From assembly GCA_011032825.1 (NCBI GenBank), contig JAADJZ010000007.1:310001-374000 (forward strand): 64,000 nt of DNA, in the 5' to 3' direction. Positions within the stretch are counted from its first letter, which is position 1. The number at the start of each line of letters is the position of its first letter. This document shows, piece after piece, positions 56,750 through 64,000 of this stretch. The notes beneath the pieces were generated by a model, which saw only the letters and a list, made by a program, of their open reading frames with translations, had not been told where the DNA came from and made no database searches. The position numbers and the translations under genes are program-made. The stretch is from Massariosphaeria phaeospora. Its lineage: Eukaryota; Ascomycota; Dothideomycetes; Pleosporales.

Positions 56750-57560
56750 ACTAATGCTTGCGTTCTTAAGCTGTTGAAAAGCTTTTTCTTTTTTTTTGCT
56801 TTATGCAAAAGCTGTGTCTTTTCGCGTAAGCTTTGTCAAAGGTATAGCAATTTTTAAGTAATCTTTAATAAACTGTTAGTTAAAGTTTAGAAACTCTAAA
56901 AAAAATTGTATTTTCTTAACGTTTTTAGGTTGTAGCTATTTTTTAACTACTTTAATCTTGTTTTTGCTTATGCGTACTTCGTCTGCTTCTACTACGTATC
57001 TAAAAAATGCAACTTCGCGCTTGTAGAATTCGCACTTTTTTAGTTTAAGTCAAAAGTTAAACTTGTTAAAGCACTTTAGCACTGTTTTAACATGTTCAAC
57101 ATAGTCTTTTTAAGTTTCAAAATAGATAAGAATGTCGTCTAGATAAGCAACAACAAAGATGTTCAAGTGCATTTTTAACACGTTGTTAATAAGCTTTTAA
57201 AAAGTTGCTAGAGCATTTGTAAGCTTAAATAGCATAACAGTGTATTTGTAATATTCGTATCTCGTTTAGAACGCTGTCTTTTATTCTTTACTTTTCTTAA
57301 TTTTAATAAAGTAGTAACTATCTCGTAGGTTGAGTGCTGTAAAGACTTTTGCGTAAAATAATTGATTCTGTAATTCTGTAATATTTAGTAGAAAGTATTA
57401 ATTCTTAACTGTAATGTTGTTGAGCCTTTGAAAGTCAACGCATAGTCGTAGTACGCCGTTCTTTTTTAGTACGAAAATAATCGAGTATTCTGCAGGTAAC
57501 TGTAATAGTCGTATATAACTTTTTTTTAAGTTATCTCTAATGTAATTGCAAAGTATGCTT
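56750..57560 (-). pseudogene. Reverse transcriptase remnant of nested element
   Basis: Minus strand contains YTVMLFKLTNALATF, MHLNIFVVAYLDDILIYFET with the catalytic YLDD intact, and upstream LRLCVDFQRLNNITVKN-like traces near 57430. Stop codons remain at Trp/Gln positions. Confidence 0.85.
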
Positions 57561-59391
57561 AACTTTTTTTCTAATAGTCTATATATTAGGTCGAAAGTTA
57601 GTTGCTTTCTTTTTTGTAAGACGATTTTGTGGTTTTAAAGTTTGTGTTCTAGTAATGCTTTTGCATCTACTACTTTTTAAAAGAAATATCTAAACTTTTT
57701 GTACTTGTAGAGTATTTCTAAAAGTGCGCTGATTTTTTTTTTTACTCTAACTTGTTAATTTAAGGGCTTTGAGTTAGTATCTGTTAAGTTGAACCTTTGT
57801 GTTCTAAAGCTGTCCTTTGTTAATGCAATTACGTTAATTGTTTTTTTATTTGCTATTAAACTTTGCTAATGCGCAGGCATAGTGTTAGAAACGCTGTTCC
57901 TGCAACACTCTAGTAAAAGCGTGTTTCTTCTTTAGTCGATCTAGAAATTGTGCTTTCTTAACTAAAAAAGTTTTAAAATAATGTCGTAGATAGCTAGTCT
58001 AAAGACGTTGAAAGCTAACTTCTCTTAGTATTGTCTAATGTGCAATAGTACGTTACTTATCTTGTGTATAACTACTAGTTGCGCTCGTATAAGCTGTCCG
58101 TTGGCACTAGCAAGTAAATAGAGCTATTGTTTCTCTAGTAAGTGTAAACCGGCTACAAACACTGCTTAAGTAGAAACAAAGTTATTCTATGCTTCTATGT
58201 TAATTAAGGCTTTTATTAAGTAACCGTTAAGCTTTACAAAAAGCTTAATCTATTCTACTAGATTAATTACGTTAATCTGTTTAACTTCAAGGTTAAGCGT
58301 TGCTAGCCTAAAAAAGAATCTGTACTAAATTCGTTAGCTTTCTTGAAAGTCTAATGCTGTGCGTAGTTAGAGTGTAAGCAGGTTTGCTATTAAGCCTAAG
58401 TGCAGTTGTTGTTTACAAGCATTTGCATTGCGAGCAGTTTCGCTAGGTTGTTTTTTCTAAAGAAGTGCAATATGTTGCGTTTGTTCTATAAGTAGTATTC
58501 GCAAGTGTTGTTCTTGCAGTTAAACTACTTTTAAAAGCAGAATTAGCTTTTTCTCTTAGAGAACTATCTTGTGCTTTGCTTGTCTAAGTAGTAAGTAAAA
58601 TAGTAATCGTAAAAGCACACTGTTCATAACATTTTCGCGTGTTTTGAATTTTAGTAGTCTAGGTAGTACTGTAGTTTGTAAGAGTTTGCGTTGTCGCGTT
58701 TTTTTCTAAAGCATTGTCGAGATTCTCTTGCTGCTCTATCGTGCTAGTGTTTCTTAGTAGCCAATTTGTTTAGATTTAAAAGTAGAATGTTTTCTTTAAA
58801 GCGTTTTGCTTTTTTAAGCTTTTAATAGATTCCTTGTTTGTTTTTTTCTGTAAGCTATTAGTTGGGCTTGTTAAGATATTTCTACACTGCTTCGTCGTAA
58901 TCGAGTACATTGTCTTAAAGTAGAGTGTTAAATTAATAGATTCTTTGTACTCGTTTTTCTCTAATAATCTAGTCTTAATGTTTTGTAGTATTTGGTAGGT
59001 TTAGTTGCTCGTTTAGTAACTCGTATTTTTTGTTTATTAAAGAGTTAGTATTGTTACAAAGCAATTTTCTTTTAGCTAAACTTGTTTCTTTAAGCGACTG
59101 TTCTCTTTAACTCTTAACATCTATAGAAGTAATTACTTTCTATTCTTTATTAATACTACTCGTAGTATTGGACAGTACGTTTAACTGCCGAACAACTTTG
59201 TTTTTCTAGTAACAGTTGCTAGAGATGTAGCCTAGTTTGCTACAATTATAGCAAGTCCTTGTTTCCTTGCTATACTTTAATTGTTTGTTAATTAGTTTGC
59301 TTTTGTTGAGGTTGTTAAGGTGCATAAGTTTGTATTCTTGAGCTAAGTTGTATACGCTTGCTAGGCGCGAGTGTTGAGTTTGTACTCAACG

Positions 59392-59940
59392 CTAGCTAGT
59401 GTTGAGTGTATAACTTCTGTTGCTTTTTAGTACGTAGAACTTTGCTTCGGCTTGCGTTTCAATCGCGAGTTTGTACAACTTATTGTTAAAGTAAATTGAT
59501 TTTTTAATTAAGTTGTCTAAAGTGTCTGTAGCTGCTCTAGAGCGCATTAGTTCTACTTTAACATTATCTTTTAGCTCTTGCTTGTACATGCGCATAAGTG
59601 CTTTGTTGTTCTAGTTAGTCTAGATAAAGTACTGTTAAAACAGGTTAGCGTAGTCTTCGGCTAACTTAGTCTAGCGCATTTGTTAGATAGTTCTTTCTGC
59701 GATAGCGAGTTTATTAGCAATTGCGTAAAATTGTTGCAGCTTGTTTTTAAATACAGCGCGATCTTTGAACATGCGTGTAATTATGTCTTCGTCGTTGTTG
59801 CTATCTAAGTACTTTTTTAAGTAAAGTTAAACTTACTTAAGAGCTGTTTCTTTTATGTAGAAAGCTATTAGAGATGCCTTGTTAACGTCGTCAACGTAGT
59901 TATCTTCAAACTTAAAGAAAAAGTTGAACTAGAGTAACTA
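59392..59940 (-). pseudogene. Gag remnant of nested element
   Basis: An open piece at 59595-59392 (MRMYKQELKDNVKVELMRSR, then TLDNLIKKSIYFNNKLYKLA) resembles the capsid end of fungal gypsy gag (xYKxGLxDxVKDELxR). Upstream part (59.6-59.95 kb) continues with stops. Confidence 0.75.
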
Positions 59941-60059
59941 GTTTTCTAGCTTTAAACGATTTCTATAGTAGAAGTCGAGCTTTGCTACCTTCGTACCGCT
60001 AGTGCGAGTATAAAAAAAAGTAGTTATTAAAGTATTACTTATCTTAAAAGTCTTTAATA

Positions 60060-60491
60060 TGTAAAGGCTAAGCAGACTTAGAAAAGTTTTTTATTAAGCT
60101 TAAGTTAGTTCTTAGGAATTGAGTAAGTTCAATGGACTAAAGGAGGTTGTATAGCGTTCGATACTAAGGCAGTAGCAAGTTTCGTTCTGCAAAGAGTATA
60201 AAAGTCAAAGTAAAAGTTAACTTGTAGATTGTAAAATTAAAGACAACAACTGTAAAAGTGCGTTGTCTCTCGTAGTTTATATACTTAGAAAATGTTCTTT
60301 GCTTATTCTTAAGCGCTTACTATTGAGCAGTGCTTATTGCTAAGCGCTTACTATTAAGCACGCTTATTTCTAAGCGCTTACTAGTAAGCGGTTACGTAAC
60401 CAAAGTTCGATTAGCTTGCTATGTAACTCTATTAGTAGCTTATAACCTAGGCGCTTCGCGCTAAGCCTAGTTGTAATACTAGATCGTAACA
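60060..60491 (-). repeat. 5' LTR of the nested element
   Basis: 432 bp, same length as the partner; differences are mainly transitions. Followed by the duplicated CGCAC. Confidence 0.95.
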
Positions 60492-60929
60492 CGCACTAGC
60501 TAAAAACTTTAAGCGTTTTATTTATTCTCTATTAAAGTACTCGTCTACGTATTTGCAAAAATGCTTTAATTTTACTATTAACATATTGTACAAAGGTTGA
60601 TGCAAAAAAGTTGTACTAGGCTAAAGTTTAATTGCGAAATTCTGCTTTTTATAAAACGCTATTACTAACGAGCTATTAAAGCTCGCTACGTTTTAGTACT
60701 TCTAATATTTAAGTTGCAAACTAAAGTTTTGCTTTTTTTAGTTGCTTGCTTTAGAAAGTATACTAATCAAACAAACATAAAGCTTTGCATTAAAACTATT
60801 TAAAGTTTAAGCAAACTTTGCTACGTTTTTTATAGCTACTTTGGCATAGTTTAGTTTATTTAAGTTCTTTATACTTCTAAAAAGCATGCAGCAACGCGAA
60901 TAGTTCAACTTTAGCTAAAACTAATCTAT

Positions 60930-61537
60930 TCAAAAGAGTTTAAAATACATTAAAAGCTTTTTAAAACTAGCTACTACAAAAGAGATTCTATAGGTTTGTA
61001 CTTTGCTTTTAGAGTTTGTAATGCAAACTTTTGCTATAGTACAACTATAAATAGTGTAACTCAATCTACTTAGCAATATAAAAAAAATATTAAAAATTAG
61101 TTTAAGTACTAAATTCTGTTCTTTTGCTACGATAGCTAAAAGAACATTAAAATAAGCTCTACTATCTACGATTGCTTTTAAGTTTTTTAAACTTTTAATT
61201 TTCGCTAACGCAGTAAGAAACGTTAGGTTTTTGCTCGTTAGCATTTTACAAAAAGTGCTTACTTTTTTTAACTATAACAAGTTAATATAAGTTACAAAGT
61301 AAAAAGCTAATTCTTTAAGCTTTTACTTTTTTTTTTTTTTTTTTTAAAGTAAGCGTTTTTTTTTGCTTTGTTAGAGTAAGCAAAGACAAAATAGCCTAGT
61401 TTGTTACATACGTAGCAAACTAGCTTGTTAAAACTTTTGTTTTTTTTGTTATTACTTTTTTTAAGCTTAAAGCAGCTGTTGCGTTCTTTTTTGTGCTGTT
61501 TAGCATTAGAATAAAGTAATTTATGTTCTATTAGCAA
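60930..61537 (-). pseudogene. Gag zinc knuckle and protease remnants of element B
   Basis: Two open pieces: 61537-61307 with CYVCNKLGYFVFAYSNKAKK (a CCHC knuckle whose His and last Cys are changed), Lys-rich around it; and 61244-60930 with IKSLKNLKAIVDSRAYFNVL LAIVAKEQ, a retroviral-type aspartic protease whose DSGA motif reads DSRA. Both have direct counterparts in element A at 38.6 and 38.85 kb. Confidence 0.85.
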
Positions 61538-62623
61538 CGCGGCTTGCTTTTTGTTTTTTTTAGTTTTTCTTTAAATTTTGCTATTTTGTTAAAAGTTACA
61601 ATAGATCTAATTAGCTTTTTGCTCTACTTAGTAGAGAGTAGTGCAACTTTGCAGCAAAAAGTAACGTAGTTGCTTTTTTACTTCTTTGAAAAGTGCTGCG
61701 GTAAAGTTCGCTGCTATGCTAAATAAACTTGTTTAGTTAATTTTAGTCTAAAAAAGTTAAAAAAGTAAAAGTAAGTTAAAAAAAGTTTAAAATAGCTTTT
61801 AACGTAAAGCTTTGATAAAATTGTATACTTGCTACTTACGTTCTTTAAAAGTGCCTAAAGCACTTAACATTTGTTTTTTAAGCAATGCCTAAGTAGAGAA
61901 CTATAAAGAGAATTGCATTTTTTTATTAATTTTATAGGTTTTTTAGAGCGTACAAAAGTTTTTAGTAACGTACGTTAACTTAAAAAAAACTTTTTAAAAT
62001 TTGCTAAAGAAGTCGAAGCTTTTTGTGTAGTAGCTTTTGCAATCGCAAACCTATTAGTTGTAGTCTACGCGATTTTGTTTCAAATAGCAATGCAATAGCT
62101 TAGAGCGAAGCAAATTAACTTAGTTAGAAATAGTTTAGGTAGGTGCTAGCACAACTAGTTACCTAATAGCTTTAGCAAGCGCTATTTTGTTTTCGTTCTA
62201 GTATAGAGCTTTTAACGCTTTGAAACAAATAAGTTTTATATAGTTTTACTTATTCTGCTACTAAGTTTTTAGCTTGTTAAAAGCTTACTTCGTAAAGAAG
62301 TTCGATAGTGCGTTGTTATTTTTATCGTTTGAAAGTAAAGTGTTAGGATTTTCTTTAAAGCAAACTAGGTTATTCTAGCTTAGTTTAGCGCTAGAAGCGC
62401 AACTACGCTTTAAAACGTTAGCACTATTACTAATCTAAACTTCTTTATTAGCATTTTTATTTTATTTGGTTTTATCTACGACTAGAAGTTAAGAAGTGCT
62501 TAGTTGCATAACAGAACTTCTATCTAAGTGTTTTAAAAGCAACGTAGCTTAATTGTTAAATAAATCGAACATTGTAAACGAGATAATTAATCTTTTAAAA
62601 GTATTTTAATAAAGCGATTTGAA

Positions 62624-62844
62624 TGTAAGACTGCGTTTAATCGTAAGTTTAATAACACTTAAAATAGATTAATAGTATAGTAATAAAAATAGTATATTCG
62701 TGTAAAAAAAACGAATTGCTATTTTAGTAGCAATTCGGTGCGAGGTACTTTTAAAAGCTTTGCAAAAAACTAGTCTAGCTCGTTATAGCCTATAGTAGCT
62801 ATTAATTAAAAGAAAACAAATACGTAAAGCTACTTAGCTTTACA
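62624..62844 (-). repeat. 5' LTR of element B
   Basis: 221 bp, TGTAAGACTGCG...AGCTTTACA on the plus strand, followed by the target duplication CTTTT. Confidence 0.95.
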
Positions 62845-62849
62845 CTTTT

Positions 62850-63399
62850 TAGCTATTCTTGCTATTTAACTAAGTACTTTTACTAACGTTTAAACTTCTA
62901 TAGATCTTTGACTTTTTCGACTTTGTACTTTTCGTTTTTAAGTTTGATATTAGTTGTAATAAGCTAAAAGCTCTATGAATTGCCTTGGTTGTAGAACTTT
63001 AGTAGCTATTAACGCTGTACGTAACAGCTTCGACGATACCTAAAAAAGCCTTGCTAGTTTCTAGTTAACGAAAGCTTTGCGGTATTAAGTTTTTACATAG
63101 CTTTCAAAAGCACTTTGCAAGTGCTTTAAAAGCTAACTAACTATAAAGTATGTAAAGCTTTTCTATTCGCGCTGTAGATAAACTCTATCGAATTTATTAT
63201 ATTTTACATTGGAACTAGCTATCTTTGGCAATTCTTTTTTATTTGAATTCGATTAATCTCTACGCAGTAAAGATCGTAAGATCTTTAAAGAGTACAATAC
63301 TTTTAGAAGTTAACAATAACTTACTAGAAATACTCTACAACGCAGCGAAAAAAGTTTTTAAAACTAAATTGCTATAATAGACGGTACTTAGAATGAGTA
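62850..63399. other. AT-rich stretch right of element B
   Basis: About 550 bp. It is the older DNA into which B inserted. I see no clear LTR end or coding trace here. Confidence 0.3.
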
Positions 63400-64000
63400 T
63401 ATCTAGATGCTAGTTGTAAAAGCTTGCAAGCTAGAAAGTAAAAGCTAAAGTAGCGAAGCAATTAAAGAAGCTCTACGAAAGCTAATAGATAACGACAAAC
63501 TTAATATAGAAACTTAAGAAATTCGTCTCAATGCAGCGAAAGCTACATACTCGAAAATATTCGTTACGAAACTCGTAATAAAACTACTTAAAAGAGTAAC
63601 GAGCAACTAGCTACTAGCAGCGAAGCTAGCTCTCGCGAAACTCTTAAATTTCAAGCAACTAGTTAACGAGAGTGCGCAAGTTCAAGCACTTATTAAAATA
63701 CTGCAAAACTAGGTTCAAGTTCTTTAGAAAGAAAAGAGAGCTGCGCTAGCAACACCGCTAACTTTTCTTAGTATTCCAACAGCTTCTATGCTAATTACAA
63801 AGCGCAATAAAATGCTTAACCTAGCTTAGTTTAATAGAACAAGATTAGACTATAGACAGTTTAAAGTTTAGGTAAAAAACAAAATGCTTAATAACAGAAA
63901 TCTAATTAAGAACTTATGCAGCTATATTTACAACTGCTTAACAAAGCAAGCAGCTACTACTAAACTCGCTTAGTATTAGAAATACTATAACGAAATAGCA
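63400..64000 (+). pseudogene. Gag-like remnant of a further retroelement, cut by window edge
   Basis: The plus strand reads with moderate numbers of stops: KLNIET, EIRLNAAKATYSKI, LLKFKQLVNESAQVQALIKI-like, TASMLITKRNKMLNLA, FNRTRLDYRQFKV and VKNKMLNNRNLIKNL. The last part fits the start of fungal LTR-element gag (FxGxRxDYRxFKxQ...KL). Distinct from both families above; its downstream part lies outside the window. Confidence 0.5.

Larger units (their letters stand above)
53959..60491 (-). mobile_element. Nested Ty3/gypsy element with chromodomain, minus orientation
   Basis: 6533 bp, TG...CA, with LTRs 53959-54390 (3') and 60060-60491 (5'), 432 bp each. Target duplication CGCAC (53954-53958 and 60492-60496); the uninterrupted site TTAGCGCACTAGCT survives in element A on the opposite strand near 39520. 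Minus-strand order: gag (about 59.9-59.4 kb), zinc-knuckle zone (59.3 kb), reverse transcriptase (about 57.5-57.0 kb), RNase H (about 56.8-56.4 kb), integrase (56.3-55.4 kb), chromodomain-type end (55.3-55.1 kb). Less degraded than A and B, with longer open stretches, so a later arrival consistent with nesting. This is a chromovirus-type gypsy layout. Confidence 0.93.
48862..62844 (-). mobile_element. LTR retrotransposon B (same family as A), minus orientation, split by a nested element
   Basis: TG at 48862 to CA at 62844; LTRs are 48862-49082 (3') and 62624-62844 (5'), 221 bp each. Flanking duplication CTTTT (48857-48861 and 62845-62849). Without the nested element and one copy of its target duplication the element is about 7445 bp, matching A. 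On the minus strand: 5' LTR, gag with zinc knuckle (61.5-61.3 kb), protease (61.2-60.9 kb), insertion, reverse transcriptase (53.9-53.6 kb), integrase (about 52.3-51.4 kb), the unidentified 2 kb region, and 3' LTR. All frames broken except short stretches. Confidence 0.92.

Noticed and set aside
35000..64000. CRISPR array, rDNA or mitochondrial DNA as explanation of the AT-rich repeats
   Set aside because: The repeats are LTRs and terminal inverted repeats with target duplications and decayed pol or transposase genes; no evenly spaced short repeats, no rRNA cores, and no mitochondrial genes.

Overview
The window is a piece of a filamentous ascomycete nuclear genome, most likely Dothideomycetes (Pleosporales-like). 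Evidence: fungal housekeeping genes with 45-150 bp spliceosomal introns (GTRNGY donors, CTRAC/CTAAC branch sites), conserved fungal proteins such as Svf1, a GPI-anchored GH72 enzyme, Anp1 and Gea-type Sec7, and an abrupt change at about 34.2 kb from gene-dense DNA of balanced composition to about 30 kb of very AT-rich DNA. That AT-rich part consists of transposons wrecked by transitions, with Trp codons turned into TAG and Gly codons into Ser codons, the pattern expected of repeat-induced point mutation (RIP). All assignments come from reading the sequence; no database search was run.

Gene-dense part (1-31.8 kb), left to right: the 5' part of an unidentified Ser/Pro-rich protein (-, cut by the window edge); Svf1 (+); a histone H4 variant (+); a zeta-crystallin-type quinone oxidoreductase (+); a GH72 beta-1,3-glucanosyltransferase (-); the early-Golgi Arf exchange factor Gea/GBF1 (-); mannan polymerase subunit Anp1 (-); exosome subunit Mtr3 (+); a small Myb-like protein with two tandem repeats (+); exocyst subunit Exo84 (-, carrying a one-base frameshift); Tom20 (+); the Rab GTPase Ypt6/Ryh1 (-); ribosome biogenesis factor Nop53 (+); and a SUN-domain nuclear envelope protein (-). 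Exo84/Tom20 and Ypt6/Nop53 are divergent pairs about 310 bp apart. Secretory functions are prominent (Gea, Ypt6, Exo84, Anp1, GH72), but nothing shows a cluster under common control.

Transition (28.7-35.2 kb): a degenerate tandem array of about 218 bp units, the SUN gene, a broken ABC transporter ATPase, then a fold-back/low-complexity segment exactly at the compositional boundary.

AT-rich part (35.2-64 kb): no intact gene. Element boundaries could be read to the base for several insertions. LTR element A (37182-44636, 221 bp LTRs, TSD GTTAC) sits inside a Fot1/pogo-like element (about 35172-44836). A second Fot1/pogo-like element (45804-47382) has inverted repeats of roughly 240 bp. LTR element B (48862-62844, TSD CTTTT) is the same family as A in the opposite orientation, and is split by a different Ty3/gypsy chromovirus-type element (53959-60491, 432 bp LTRs, TSD CGCAC). 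The right edge holds a gag-like remnant. The A/B family has an extra coding-like stretch of about 2 kb between integrase and 3' LTR that I could not identify.
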